From the NCBI GenBank assembly GCA_026120035.1, contig JALRME010000011.1:868001-932000 (forward strand): a stretch of DNA of 64,000 bases. The letters are read 5' to 3'. Both the position numbers and the translations under genes were made by a program. This stretch comes from Coleophoma eucalyptorum (lineage: Eukaryota > Ascomycota > Leotiomycetes > Helotiales > Dermateaceae). The notes under the pieces were generated by a model that was not told the origin of the DNA, did not search any database, and was given only the letters and a program-made list of their open reading frames with translations. Shown here in pieces: positions 22,550 through 34,357 of the stretch (position 1 is the stretch's first letter; each line of letters opens with the position of its first letter).

Positions 22550-24873
22550 ATGTCTCTATTTCAGCTAGGTGCTGTCGGTCTCTTGGCCGCACAGCTTGGA
22601 GTGTCGGCCTATTCACTGGAAAGCATCGATCATGTGGTTCTATTCATGCAAGAAAACCGTGCATTCGATCATGTATGAAGCCCTATACTTTTTAGTCTAT
22701 ATATTCGAGAAAGAGACAACATACTGAAAGCTCACTAGTATTATGGAACTATGGCTGGGGTTAGAGGTTTTGCAGACCCTAATGCGCAGGTTAACCCCAA
22801 TGGCAAAACAGTCTTCTACCAGTAAGCCGCAGAAAAGATATAATAAAATCTACTATTATCAGGGCTTACACAATAGTAGGGAGGTTCCCTCGTCGTTGTC
22901 CAATGCTACTGATGAACTCTTACCATGGTATCTCAACTGGCAGGGAGGAAACTGGACGGAAGCCACCCAGTGCATGGTCGCTGGAGACAATGGCTGGGTT
23001 GCGAATCATGGCGCTCTGAACTTCGGACTTAACAATCAGTGGCCTGTTAGTGATACCCCATTTCGTGCATAATAACCATTCTCATTGAGATACTCAATAG
23101 CGAAACAACACACCCTATTCATGGGGACACTTCAAACGAGACGACATTCCAGTTCAATTTGGCATTGCAGATGCTTATACTGTTGCAGACATGTATCAGG
23201 AATCTGTTATCGCTGCCACTATGCCAAACCGAGTTGTTTGGGCGAGCGGCAATAACCATTTAGATGGAAATCTCTTCATTGATAATATGTGGTCTCCAGG
23301 TAAGTCTTTATATGCTTTACTTTATAGAACATTTCTGAGATTCCAATGAAGGTTGTGATGCTACTGGCTTCAACTGCTATCCGCTCACTTGGAAGACTGT
23401 GGCCGAATACTATCAAGAATCCAACGTTACTTGGCAAGTCTGGCAGAATGTTGACAATTGGGAGGATAATCCTTTCAGTTGGTTTGAGCAATTTATCGAT
23501 GCCGCCAACGGAAGTGCCTACCAGATCCGTGGAAATAGTAATACGGGCCTTGACAAGTTCTTCGAAGCGGCGGCCGAAGGAACCCTACCCCAAGTCAGCT
23601 ACATTGTGTCTGATCAAGAACTCACCGAGGTGCGTCATTAAAATAATTCTCATGCAAATTTGAAAAGGCGCAATCAGTTGCATATGAAAACCGTTTAGCT
23701 TATAACCTTTGTAATAGCATCCCCCATACATGCCAAAGGATGGTGGATGGATTCAACAACAGGTTTTCAATGCAGTTGTCAAGTCGCCTAAGTACAACTC
23801 GACAGTTCTAATTCTTAGCTACGACGAAAGTGGAGGTTGGGGAGACCACGTAATTCCATATACCTCTCCAGAAGGAACAGAAGGTGAATGGATTGTGGAC
23901 CCTTATGACACTGGATTTGGATCAGTACCTATGGGACCAGGTAAAGTTTTCTCCACTAATCACTAATTACAATTCCTTTAATCATTATGCACAGGATTTC
24001 GTCTCCCATTCTATATTGTTAGTCCTTTTACCAGAGGTGGCCATGTTTTCACCGAGCATGCAGACCACATTTCTCAGATCCTCTTCGTTGAGAAATGGTT
24101 GGCTGCTAAAGGACACAATGTTACCACTCAACAAATGCCAGAATGGCGCCGCACTCATATGTCTGATTTGACTAAAGCCTTCGACTTCATGAATGTAAGA
24201 TATTTGCCACAACACGCTCTTTAGTTTCTATTGTTTCAAGCCCATGACACCTATCCAAAGTTCAAGATAAGATAGCTAATATCTATTCTTTTTATCCAAA
24301 TAGCCAGATTTCTCGGTTCCTGAATTGGAGCAAGCGACATACCCACTTGCTGATGCAAATGCTTTATGGTCAGGTACAGCATACTGTGAAGCAAAATACG
24401 ATGATGCACTGCCACCAGTTCCATATGGAATTCAAAATGCAACCGATGCATTAGCTACAGAACAAGGATATAAGAAAGTCCGCGGTCAGCTAACTGAAGG
24501 TCGTTGGCTAACTTTTGAACTCAACGGCTACGCGCTTACTAACTCCGGAAACATCTCTTCGGTCGTCGCTACACCATCAACCCCAGGACACGAGGGAAAG
24601 AGTCAGCGTTGGGTTCTGCAACAATTAGCTCCTGGCAGTAGCGTCTTCCACGTGTACAGTGCTTTAGATGGAAAATACATCAGCGCTAACATGCAGCTCG
24701 CCTCCAATAGCACCGCAGCTCAGAATATTACACTTACCGACCTAGGAAACGGTCAGGGTTACACTTTTGTTGAGGAAGATAACCTCTATGCTTCAATAGC
24801 GTCAAATGGGACCGTTCAATCTAAAGATGTGGTATCTGGGTTCCAGGTTTTCAGTGTTACTTATGCTTCTTAA
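22550..24873 (+). CDS. Secreted phosphoesterase, phosphatidylcholine-type phospholipase C family
   Basis: About eight exons. Exon 1 (22550-22672) encodes a signal peptide (MSLFQLGAVGLLAAQLGVSA) and the signature start IDHVVLFMQENRAFDH, joined to YYGTMAGVRGF at 22739. Later exons carry family blocks in order: LPWYLNWQGGNWTEATQC, TPYSWGHFKRDDIPVQF, ADMYQESVIAATMPNR, SYDESGGWGDHV, RGGHVFTEHADHISQI, and a beta-rich C-terminal domain (GRWLTFELNGYAL to VFSVTYAS). The N-terminal ENR..D, DESGGWGDH and EHADH blocks supply the metal ligands in the phospholipase C/AcpA superfamily. It is expected to be secreted and to hydrolyse phospholipid head groups or act as an acid phosphatase. The exact substrate cannot be told. 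It diverges from the laccase gene. Confidence 0.9.
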
Positions 24874-25582
24874 TCTTTAGATTTACGTTGCATACAAATA
24901 GGCCAATTATGTAGACTATCATATTCTAGACTACCTTACTATGAATACAATACTAATATAAATATAGCTTGATAATCTCTCAACGCAATAATAACAAATC
25001 ATAAAATTTTAGGTTTAACCCTTTCTAAGAGAATTTTACTCTTGCCCCTCAAGCTTAAGGCACCTGGCTCGATGGCCATTAAGATATTCATTTTTGGCCC
25101 TCAAATCTAACTGATACCAGGACACTCATTTCTAATCATTTGATACCATGAACCGAGGACCTCCGCATTCACTCAAAAGAAATCATATACAATTACACAC
25201 CATATTTGACATGTGTTACACACTCGTATGTGAAACGCTTAACCTTTTGTGTGAAGTGGTGCATCGCTTTCGTGTCCCTCGTCATCGCATATGAAGTACA
25301 TTAGGGATTCGATTAATGGTAGCGACTCGCTTTGGATATACGTTAATGAAAAGTGTACCAACAAATAAACTGCGGGGGAGGATTGTAGGTAATAAAAACA
25401 ACTCGCAATTTCTGATTCATCATACCCCAGTACACTGATTATTTTTAACTCTAATCCTCATTGATTACTCGGCTTGGGTCCACCTGTCCTGAAGGCTTTA
25501 CAATATATTCCCCCGGAAGTTTGTTATAGTAAGCGCATAATGATTGACACCGACCACCGATCTCTATCCGCACGTTCAGCGC
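24874..25582. other. Intergenic region between convergent genes
   Basis: About 709 bp, AT-rich, with the 3' ends of the phospholipase and P450 genes pointing towards each other. No gene or repeat was recognised. Confidence 0.4.
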
Positions 25583-27351
25583 CTATGTAGCGGTCGTTTG
25601 GATTTTGGTTTCACCATCGTAGACTCGAAGTTGTTCTCGCGCCGTTCGTGCCTCCAACCGGATCAGCTCCGCAATTTTCTCATTTCGTGGAATGAAGCGA
25701 GCTTTAAATGGCTCAGGGCGCATGTTCTCGCACGAAATGTAGGCAAAAATATCTAGTGTTACCTCTTTGCCCTATGAACGAATTAAGTCAGCTTTGTTTT
25801 CTTCCGCAATATTATGGACCTCAATCGATTTGGATGAAAGGAAAAGAACTTCTACGAACCTCCTCGTCAAGCCCTGGGCGGATGTTAAATGCCCACAAGA
25901 GGCGGGCAATTACCCTGATTAAGCTTTGCTCGGCAAGTGGTTGCCCACTACATGCCCGTCGGCCCCATCCAAAGGCATGGTGTCCTTTTTTCGTAGGGTA
26001 TGGTCGTTCAAGCCCATTCAAAAATCGCTCTGGACGGAAAGAATCCGGAGCTGGGAATTCTCGAGGGTGGCGGTGAATTGCCCAGACATTCCCTGTGATT
26101 GCGGTACCAGCGGGAATACGATATCCTTGATACTCATCATCTTGGATGGGCGCATGTGGAATCCCACCGAGGATGGTCACCGTCCTCCAGCGCAGCACTT
26201 CCGAGACACAAGCTGAGATGTATGGAAGCGATTCGTCATCCTTCCATGTCGGAGAACGATCTTGACCTACTACTTTGTCAAGCTCTTCTTGAGCTCTACG
26301 CTGGACTTCTGGAAAAACACACATAGCCAGGACGAAGCTAATGATCGAGCTGCTAGTTGTATCCACACCACCACCAATCAAATTCCCAGTTATAAAACCA
26401 ATATCCCTATCAGTTATACCATGCTTTTCTTGTTCTACAATGAGGCGCTTTGAAAAGTTGTCACCTCTTTCAGCGGCTTCTCTGGCCAAGCCGGTCAACC
26501 ATATGCTGCCTGCCCTACTACTTTCCTTCGCTTTTGCCGGGATTGAATAAATCCATCGTGGAAGCTTTAGAGTCCATGGAATGGTTTCGGCAAGATTGTT
26601 GCATGGAATCACCAAATCAACGCCTTCCATGATAGCGAGAGCAGCTTGAGCAACTGGGTCATTAATGCCAGCGATGCGACGCCCCCATCCAATGATAGAA
26701 ACTACCGAGCAGGAGTATCTCTCAATGCATTTAACGAACTTGTCTGGATTTTCCAGAAGTTCAAATGTTAAAACCTTAGATTCATCTCCCTGGAACGAGC
26801 GATAGTTGCGGATCGCTTGACTCCCAACCGCAGTGTGCTGAATACACAAATTTTTAGTTTCACTGAGCTCTATAACCTTAATCAAACCAACTTACCATCA
26901 ATTTCCGTTGTTTTCTCCACTTATCTCCATAAACAAGACAGGGTTGATTTGAATCTGTTGCCTCAATCATATCTCCGATAGCGTAGAGTCTTGGGCGAGA
27001 GGAATATATTGCCGCACGTTTCTCGAGAAGATCAGAAATTGTCCACGCGTCATGACATATAATGACTGGGCGATGACCGTTCCAGATTGTAATCATAGGA
27101 TTGTTGTACTTCTTCGACATCTGTTCCCAGTTGACCCAGGGTCTGTACCTCGGGATCTGAAAGTAGTTGCCAAACAATGGGACTGGGAATGGCCCCGGTG
27201 GTAGCATGCGTCGTTCTTTTAACACTCGTGCATAATCTGTCAACATATAGAGTAGCAGCAGTGATATAGAACTAATCACTACGACTGCGAGTAAATACAT
27301 TGGTTGAACCGACATGATCGTGGGTTTCCAGGCGTCAATCGAAGCATCCAT
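25583..27351 (-). CDS. Microsomal cytochrome P450 monooxygenase
   Basis: Three exons are inferred. Exon 1 begins at 27351 and ends in KWRKQRKLM at a GTAAGT donor. Exon 2 starts with HTAVGSQAIRNYRSFQ and ends at 25860. Exon 3 (25771-25583) begins GKEVTLDIFAY and supplies the classic C-terminal block PEPFKARFIPR. The N-terminus has a membrane anchor (about 19-40, LLAVVVISSISLLLLYML) followed by the Pro hinge LPPGPFPVPLFGN. Visible motifs are the I-helix GGGVDTT, ExxR (EVLR), PERF and the heme loop FGWGRRACSG with the Cys ligand. Length is about 525 aa, normal for fungal class II P450s. It resembles O-methylsterigmatocystin-oxidoreductase-like fungal P450s. The substrate is unknown. A Zn2Cys6 gene lies about 0.7 kb upstream on the same strand. 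Confidence 0.92.
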
Positions 27352-28046
27352 TATTATTCGATCAAAGGCTGATTCTGGACTTGGTCGTCTTCGGGGACCT
27401 TTCAGTTGAGGCAGATATTTTAATATTTTAAAGAGAGCTCAAATATGAATTCACAGCATCATGGTTCGGAAAAGAGGACTCGAGGTCTCTAACCCCTATT
27501 TATACACCATATCAGATTTACTTTGTCCCATCCAAACATTTATAGAAATACTAAATTGCGTGGACTTCATGAAGACAGGTCTATTGGTAGTTCTAATCGA
27601 TAGTGGGGTTCAATCCGTGTGTGAGAGGCCATACTTGGTAGAGCGTGAGGTACATTGCACAACTTCCTATGGCTACATGGCCCAATCAGGAAAACCGCTT
27701 AAATCTTCCACTTTTAGCAACGGAGCTTGTACTTCAGAAGTAAGCTAATTAGATAAAGCAAAAGATAAACTGCACGGCCGGGGCTTCGTTATTCAATAAA
27801 AGTTACCGCTTTATTCTTCTGCTTCTAGTGAGACCCAGAGTAAAGGTAGTGTAAAGACGTTCGTTACAAGGAAGGCAATTTATACTTTCGAAAATTAAGT
27901 GTTAGATACACCGTAAGATAAGCTACTGTATACAACGACTAATTTTGTATGGATCAATCAGGAATACTAAAATACAGCAATCGTGCATTAATAATCAAAT
28001 GAATGAGTACCTAGCCGTCGTAGAAGACAAATATACGCAACCCCAC
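27352..28046. other. P450 promoter region
   Basis: About 695 bp between the stop of the Zn2Cys6 gene and the P450 start, both on the minus strand. The frame at 27461-27748 (+) lacks coding character. This must contain the P450 promoter; no site was recognised. Confidence 0.4.
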
Positions 28047-29892
28047 TCAATTAACTAACATTGGGTTTCCAGCCTCGTCTAGTATATCTATCCACCATGC
28101 TTCAACACCAGCATCTCTTCTATTCCAAACATCTTCCAATAAGTTCCCTACCTTGCTGACAGTGGAAAGTGGCACCTTGTGCCTAAGCATGTTTATAATG
28201 GAACGGAGGAACTCTCGGTCGGAGGAATCGGTAATCAATTGCCCCGCTGAGAGAATCGGGATCGAGCAAACATGCCACAGTCTGCTATCAATTGGGATCT
28301 GCTGCAAAAGTTCGATGGTGGAGCAAGCCAATTGCAACAGAAATTGAGATGTGGTCTCGACCTCGACCAGTAGGCTAGCGCGTTTTCGAATTAGGTACGG
28401 GTTATAGTTATAGAGAGTAAGTAATGCTGAGAGTCTGTAGGCTTCTGCTATACTGTAGAGCTCTTTATCACTATCCGCGGAAGAGTGATGTTGTTGCTCG
28501 TGCTCGTGTTGGAACGGCGTGTTGGGATGTTCCCACTCGAGCAATTCAATCTCAGCCTTATTAACCAGTTCGTGAAGGTTCTCTATCTTGGTTTCTCTAC
28601 GCAGCTGCCGGACAATAGCTCCAACGCGACCAACAAGGGGCATCAAAGTTCCCCAAGTACCTAGTAAAGGATCTAAGGTAGTATTATAACCTCCCTCGGC
28701 CGTGAGACGATCTGTAATTAAGGATGCATATATAGCTGGTGAGGAAAACACAAGACTTTCATTATCGGAAACGAAGCTTAGCTGTGTTTCAAACCAGCAG
28801 AGGAAGTTTATCAAGAATAGGGGGACCTGCAATCCAGAGTTGATATTATGAGATAGGAGCTGCTTCGCGGCACTAAGGTGCACAGAGCCAGAGTTCTTGG
28901 AGTCGAACCAGAACTATGGAGGGAAAACTATTAGTACGATGCTTAAGTCTACTAAGTGATTTTCATTGTTTGGATTTTGAATACCTCTGTCGTGCCTAGG
29001 AATAACACGGTTGCTAGCATCTCTATAGAATAAGACTGCTGGTGGATATCTTTTTGAAGGATTTTGAGAGCCTTTGTACGATAGAACCATGCATAAGCCA
29101 TATAGTTATTATCCGCATTACTGTCCGCCATACACATAGCCGCCATAGCGACTATGGTGAAGTTGAGTGAATAACTTCGAGATATGTAGTGTCGTAGATT
29201 TTCACCGAAATCATTAGCGGGCCCTTCGGTGATAGATATCATATTCGCTATAGTAGTAAAATAATAGTCGAGAAAGTATTTCTGACGGCAGTCTTCAGAA
29301 AGCTCTGAGTTAAAGGTTGGCAGTGAAACTGGGAACTGTGTGGTCGGGGTCGTCGTTAACAAGAATGTCATATCAATAGCACTATCTTGATCGTCATTAA
29401 GGCCTGTGCTGCCATCTCTTTCATTACAGATGGCTAGGTGGACAAATATATTAGCAACTTATATGAATTGTTGTCAAGGCCGTTGTTCCTTACTTCTACC
29501 TCTTTGATTAACATATTCATAACCTGTCTCCATTTTCTTCGACGTGGTCTTTTTTGTCCTCGCCAAGGGTCCCTTAACCCATCTATATTGCTTTTCGTAA
29601 CCAGGGCAATTATTGCCTCTCTTTGCACATTGGTTACAGCCTGGCACACCTCTATCGCAGCGGATATGGCGATCCCGACAGCCTTCGCACCCTTCCAGTT
29701 ATTATGTCAGCTAGGAACAGGTAACAAAATGGTAAGATAAATGATCAATTTAACAAAAACTCGATTCTTACCTCCGTGTACCCGGCGAAATTTAGGCGGT
29801 AAATTGGTGATAGGTACCGTAAACATTGTGTAAGCTGGATGTGGTAATTGGAACCGTGTTATGAGATTGGTTGTTAAACGCTTAGGAGGCAT
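28047..29892 (-). CDS. Zn2Cys6 transcription factor near the P450 gene
   Basis: A multi-exon gene. Exon 1 (29892 to about 29771) ends in FRRVHGG. After an intron with a CTGAC branch site and a GGAAG acceptor, exon 2 gives the zinc cluster CEGCRDRHIRCDRGVPGCNQ followed by CAKRGNNC, with spacing C-x2-C-x6-C-x6-C-x2-C-x6-C. A later exon starts in the acidic stretch NDDQDSAIDMTFLLTTTP and ends at FLGTTE. The last exon begins FWFDSKNSGSVHLSAAKQLL and runs to the stop at 28047. The regulatory half is helical and typical of fungal_trans_2 proteins (AQLITDSSDREFLRSIINML). The joint between exons 2 and 3 is not resolved. It is nuclear by family and a plausible regulator of the adjacent P450. Confidence 0.85.
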
Positions 29893-30692
29893 GTATTTAA
29901 GTAGATTGGGGGATAAGTTATGTAAACGCTAGAGAGAAGACGAGGAATAAATAACTACGCTAATAAGTTATTCAGTACTATAGTGATTAAATAATCCTAC
30001 AAGCGAACTTGCCCGAGAGCTAGGTAGTAGATAAGCTACTCCACTAAGGTTTGCGTATCCAATCATAAGTATCTCTTTGATCTTCCGCTTTAGGTAAGAC
30101 TAGCGGTAGGTTTACTAGTATATACCAGGATATTGATAAGACATTGTTGGAATATTAAAAGCACACTGTAGTAAATGTTGGTATACGCCTAATTTTGACT
30201 TTAGAGTACAGGTCAAATGAGCTGTGTAAAATGTAAATGATTCTTCTAAGTGAATGTGATGTGGCGGAGGAGGGCTATCAATACCCTCTCCGTTTGTAGC
30301 ATCACATAATTTTCAAACGAGTGACCCGGCGTCATATCAAGAGCCTAAGAACGATATTCCGACAGTAAATTTTGAAATATTATGAAAACAAAATACTAAC
30401 TTACCAATTCACTAACTTAACTAAACGACATATCTTGGTGTATTTTATGCATAACAAGTATAACGACCAAAGGTACGTAAATGTTGCTGGAAGCACTATA
30501 TCCATTACAAAAAACCCTTGTCAAATACACAAAGAGTGGTGCTACGGCATGATAGGACTTCTCATAAGGTATGTAACAAGCACGCGTCCGATTTTTCACT
30601 ACTTTCCGAATTCTTTCATGTACATAAATATCTTATATTCCACTTGCAATTCCTAAATTGATACCATATACATACCATTTCAACTTTCAACA
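29893..30692. other. Intergenic region containing solo LTR 1
   Basis: About 800 bp between the divergent Zn2Cys6 and NTF2-like genes. Apart from the solo LTR, no feature is recognised. A second TGTTGGAATATT sequence at 30145, 31 bp before the LTR, may be a fragment of an older copy. Confidence 0.4.
30176..30364 (+). mobile_element. Solo LTR 1 (189 bp) with GTAAA target duplication
   Basis: The element begins TGTTGG and ends ATATTCCGACA and is flanked by the perfect 5-bp direct repeat GTAAA (30171-30175 and 30365-30369). The TG...CA ends, size and duplication are typical of an LTR-retrotransposon solo LTR. It shares internal sequence with the elements at 31507 and 36595, for example GATTCTTCTAAGTGAATGTG. 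No internal gag/pol sequence is attached. Confidence 0.8.
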
Positions 30693-31160
30693 ATGGTATC
30701 AGTAATCCCCCACCCAGACGCAGACTTTATTGCCAATCGCCAAGACGGCTTTACCAATGCCTTTCAAACCGGCTCCATCGAGTCAATCATGGCTTATATT
30801 TCCGACTCGATCGACTTCAACGACCACGCAACCAAAACACACTGCTTCACTAAGCCGCAAGTACATGCCTACTTCACATCTATGTTCGATGCATGTAGAA
30901 ACTGGAGTATCAAAACGCTCTCAGTAAGCGGACACAAGCATTTCACAACGTGGGAATGGGCGTTGACTATTAACCTTGCGGATAATACAGAAGAGGTGGA
31001 GGAAAATGGGGAGGGGGAGACGTGTAAAGAAATAAAGATGTTAGGAATCAGTGCTACTTGGTGGGATGAGGAGGGAAAATTGATGGTGAGGAATCATGAT
31101 TATTCTCAGACTGTGGAGGGGTTTGGGTGGGATGAGAGAGGGGAGGGGAAGGCCAAATAG
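30693..31160 (+). CDS. NTF2-like/SnoaL-type small protein, 155 aa
   Basis: An intronless gene with ATG at 30693. The protein has the cone-fold pattern: an N-terminal helix (FIANRQDGFTNAFQTGSIES), then DSIDFNDHATKTHCFTKPQV, a helix (HAYFTSMFDACRNW) and strands ending in SATWWDEEGKLMVRNHDYSQ. This matches SnoaL-like/NTF2-like domains found in isomerases, cyclases, dehydratases and many uncharacterised fungal cluster proteins. An acidic Glu/Gly-rich loop (EEVEENGEGET) interrupts the sheet. There is no signal peptide. It lies between two solo LTRs. An enzymatic role in the neighbouring oxidative genes is possible but unproven. Confidence 0.75.
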   Translation: MVSVIPHPDADFIANRQDGFTNAFQTGSIESIMAYISDSIDFNDHATKTHCFTKPQVHAYFTSMFDACRNWSIKTLSVSGHKHFTTWEWALTINLADNTEEVEENGEGETCKEIKMLGISATWWDEEGKLMVRNHDYSQTVEGFGWDERGEGKAK

Positions 31161-31506
31161 GACTAAGAGAGAGGTTTTAGATAATAAGATAGTTACTTTC
31201 TAGTAATACCAGATATCTTCTTCTTTTACAGGTTTTATATTTTTTTTCATCACTTCGACTATATTTAAAGAAATACAATGTGATCCTACAGAGGCATCTC
31301 AGCTAGCGATAGTAATACTTAAAACTTGGAAAACGCTATATCTAAATATGTCTACATGTTAGTAACCATTACTCTCATTCGTTTTGGGCACACTTTGATA
31401 CTCTTCTTCTATGGAAAATTACTGATGATGCACTTGCAATGGCCGGTGGTTTTTACCTAGCTAAGCACAACGTGGGACTGTGATAGAGTTGTCATAAGTA
31501 GGGTAG

Positions 31507-31823
31507 TGTTGGTTGATCTATATACCTCTTATTTCAATAGCTATAATAGATAGGTCAAAATGCTAAGGTAAAAATATAGATGATTCTTCTAAGTGAGTGT
31601 GGTGGAGGTCTTATAAATACCCCTTCTGGGTATCGATTCGACCTCCGTAGTAATACAGTCATATGTAGTGTTTGCGCCTGAGCGCAAACACGGGAAAGAG
31701 CAAGTAGTATAGCGATATTCCAACTCTATACACCTATAGGTGGCGTAGCGATATACCAATACCTACATAAGGTGTAACGATGTTACTTCACGTGTAGGTG
31801 GTAGATATATCGATATTCCAACA
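31507..31823 (+). mobile_element. Solo LTR 2 (317 bp) with GGTAG target duplication
   Basis: The element begins TGTTGGTTGATC and ends CGATATTCCAACA. The perfect direct repeat GGTAG flanks it (31502-31506 and 31824-31828). Near the 3' end the motif GCGATATTCCAAC is partly repeated (31712, 31746, 31811), which explains its greater length. It shares an approximately 100-bp core with the other two solo LTRs. The remaining DNA to 32260 holds no recognised gene. Confidence 0.85.
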
Positions 31824-32260
31824 GGTAGCATCATTAGTTTAATGTCATATTCAAAAGAGAGCGTCTAGGCAAGATAATTCTAAAGAGAGAAGGGGCAACA
31901 GGACTGACTTATAAGATGTGCTCAAGGCCAGAACATAAATACTGGGCACGCGTTGTCGAATAGAATCAAAAGAATACAAGGAGTACAATATACCAATTTC
32001 GAGATGATGGCTAAGTTTTTATTATGTTCATGAGATGCTTAAAAGTTGTTTCCCCTTCATGTGCCTCCATTACCATCAATAAACTCGACGATGAACTATT
32101 TTATTCTTCTCAATTACTTTTCTATCTCTAAACAGCTTAGAACTTTAAGTCCTAACAATGTTGATCCTAACTAAAATTGGGTTTCCTTTCACCTATCTCC
32201 TCGTAGAAACCGATCAAGGTGTGTTCAATAATGCCTCTTAGGTCTTCCTGACTGCGGTAT

Positions 32261-33622
32261 CTAGTTGAATTTCGCGACTATTGCATCAAAAACCTCGTAT
32301 GCATGAACTTCGGGATTAAAGTCCAATAGCCAGGCTTCCCGTTTTAAGTGCAATGACTTAGGGTCTTTCCAGATCTTATCCCAGTCGGCTTTGTGCCACT
32401 GCTCTCGTGTAGTGATGCCCATCTGCTGTGCTTGGTGTACGCGGTTGTATCGGATCGCTTCATACGCCCGCGTAGCTTGCGTTACGTTATTCTTGCCGCT
32501 CTTCTCGAGGCAAACCGCAATGGTTACCCCATCTTCGATCGCTTGGCTCGCACCCTGGATCGATGTGGGTAGGAAGGGGTGTGCAGCATCGCCGATCAGA
32601 ACGATGCGTCCCTTTGGTGAGACGAAGGTAGGTAGTGGATCACGGAAGACGAGTTTATAGTCGACAAGTTTATCCTCGGGTGTGACCTTGACGAGTTCAC
32701 GAGCAACCTGGCTCCAGCCTTCTAAATCATTCAAGACGTCTTGGATCTTTCCAGGATATTGCCAATCTTCATCAATATTAGCGTTATCTTTGTGGGTCAT
32801 CACCCAACTAAAATCTTTGCCATTTTTTAGTGAGGTTGCTAGAAAATGTGTATCGGGTCCAATCTGCTGATGCGTTAGAAACCGTATAACATAGGTACCC
32901 ATACATATGCATCCTAGAGGGCTTCCTTTATAAATCCACCGAGCAGGAACAAAATGAACATAACTTACCCAGCCAGTATGAGTATCTCCGTTTATCACTA
33001 GATGCTTCGTCAAGTTGTTCGTCTCCAGGATCTTAGAGTCAAACCATGAACGATAAACGGCATAGCCAGAAGCTTTGGGTCGATCTTCAAAGCCAAGTAC
33101 TGCTTTTCTCCCTGGGCTCTTAACACCCTCTGCGGCAATAACGCAGTCGCCCATTATTTTCTCTCCGTTGGAAATTACGCCAGCACCCTCATCAGTCTCG
33201 AAATAGTCAGTGACATTCTGTCCCAATCGGACATCGATCCCCCGATCTAGGGCATGTTGCACGATAACTAGGTGTATCTCTCCACGATGGCCGCTAATAC
33301 TTCTACCCCAATCATTTTTATCGGCGTCCCAGGTCTGCTTTGTGACGAATCGGTCTTTCCAGTCGAAATAATTTATGCCTGGACTCTTATAGAGTAGTGG
33401 TTCCAAGGTCTCCATAACATTTTCCCACTGCTTAAAAGCATGCCCAGCGTTGGAGTCGAATGTGATAAGGTCCCCCAATGGCTTTAATTCCTTGACCTTT
33501 TCCAGCAGGATGACAGAATGGCCTTTTCTATCGCATTCGATAGCAGCACATAAGCCACTATAGCCCGCGCCAACAATAACTACTTTGATACCCGAGGGTG
33601 GAAGCTTTGCGAATGTTGGCAT
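32261..33622 (-). CDS. FAD-dependent monooxygenase, salicylate hydroxylase-like, 418 aa
   Basis: Two exons, 33622-32969 and 32863-32261. The ATG at 33622 (MPTFAKLPPSG) is preferred over one at 33667 because it sits just before the Rossmann motif VVIVGAGYSG. Other motifs are VIAAEGVKSPGR (DG-like motif) and the FAD ribityl-binding RIVLIGDAAHPFLPTSIQGA. The 105-nt intron has a GTAAGT donor and contains no in-frame stop, so an unspliced reading adds 35 residues in the middle of DTHTGW|IGPDTHF; the spliced form matches the family. Members hydroxylate or epoxidise aromatic substrates with NAD(P)H and O2. It diverges from an MFS transporter, which suggests joint uptake/efflux and oxidation of a small molecule. 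Confidence 0.88.
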   Translation of the reverse strand: MPTFAKLPPSGIKVVIVGAGYSGLCAAIECDRKGHSVILLEKVKELKPLGDLITFDSNAGHAFKQWENVMETLEPLLYKSPGINYFDWKDRFVTKQTWDADKNDWGRSISGHRGEIHLVIVQHALDRGIDVRLGQNVTDYFETDEGAGVISNGEKIMGDCVIAAEGVKSPGRKAVLGFEDRPKASGYAVYRSWFDSKILETNNLTKHLVINGDTHTGWVSYVHFVPARWIYKGSPLGCICMGTYVIRFLTHQQIGPDTHFLATSLKNGKDFSWVMTHKDNANIDEDWQYPGKIQDVLNDLEGWSQVARELVKVTPEDKLVDYKLVFRDPLPTFVSPKGRIVLIGDAAHPFLPTSIQGASQAIEDGVTIAVCLEKSGKNNVTQATRAYEAIRYNRVHQAQQMGITTREQWHKADWDKIWKDPKSLHLKREAWLLDFNPEVHAYEVFDAIVAKFN

Positions 33623-34357
33623 CGTGAAAGCCTTAATAGGTGGTGTGAGAAATATATGGAAATTCACAACTATTCAGGCAAAGATTGATATTAGAGGAAG
33701 AAATATGGTTCTCTGAGCCTTTCAGATGCAATGAGATGCTGTTTCTTTATTCAAGCAGCACTATTTGCCCTTTTATATACAACTACTTTAGTAAACAAGC
33801 GAAATGCACAGGACTTGCCCTCACCGATATAGATAACGAACACGGGCTTGAAAAGAACTTGGCACCTCTCTAATCTAATTACGAACCATGATGCCCCCAT
33901 GAAGTGAAGCCTAAGATGAAGTTGGCAGTACCACCCGAAACTTGAATTACGAACGCTGATAATTTTTGGGCAAAGTGGCTATGATTATGGGAATTACTGG
34001 TTAAATTGAATTTTGTCCAAGTTGGACCGGGGTTAGGAATTGCAAGCACACTAGGATGAACTAGGCAAATGTAAGCGTTGCCAAATCAGGCGAATGTACG
34101 CGCGATAAGAAGTTCCGATTGTTGGTATCGTGGCCAGAGGTTTGTTAAGTTGTCAATTGAGTTCTTATCTAAGCTTGCTAGCCGTTAAGTTATCGGTGTC
34201 CGTTCTACAGTGGAAATTGCATCTGGAGGTGGTAGTCGCAAAATTCTCTTTAAGAAGAGCTAAGTATCAAACTTTTGTGTGTTGTGTGTAGTGTATTGTG
34301 TTTACGGCAAGGCCACCATCACTTTCACTGCAACTTAAAACATCTCTAATAGTAACG
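33623..34357. promoter_or_regulatory. Divergent promoter between monooxygenase and MFS genes
   Basis: About 735 bp with no coding exon. It separates divergently transcribed genes and probably carries both promoters. No specific binding site was recognised. Confidence 0.45.

Noticed and set aside
30145..30175. LTR 1 starting at the first TGTTGGAATATT (30145)
   Set aside because: With that start no target duplication is found. Starting at 30176 gives the perfect GTAAA pair.
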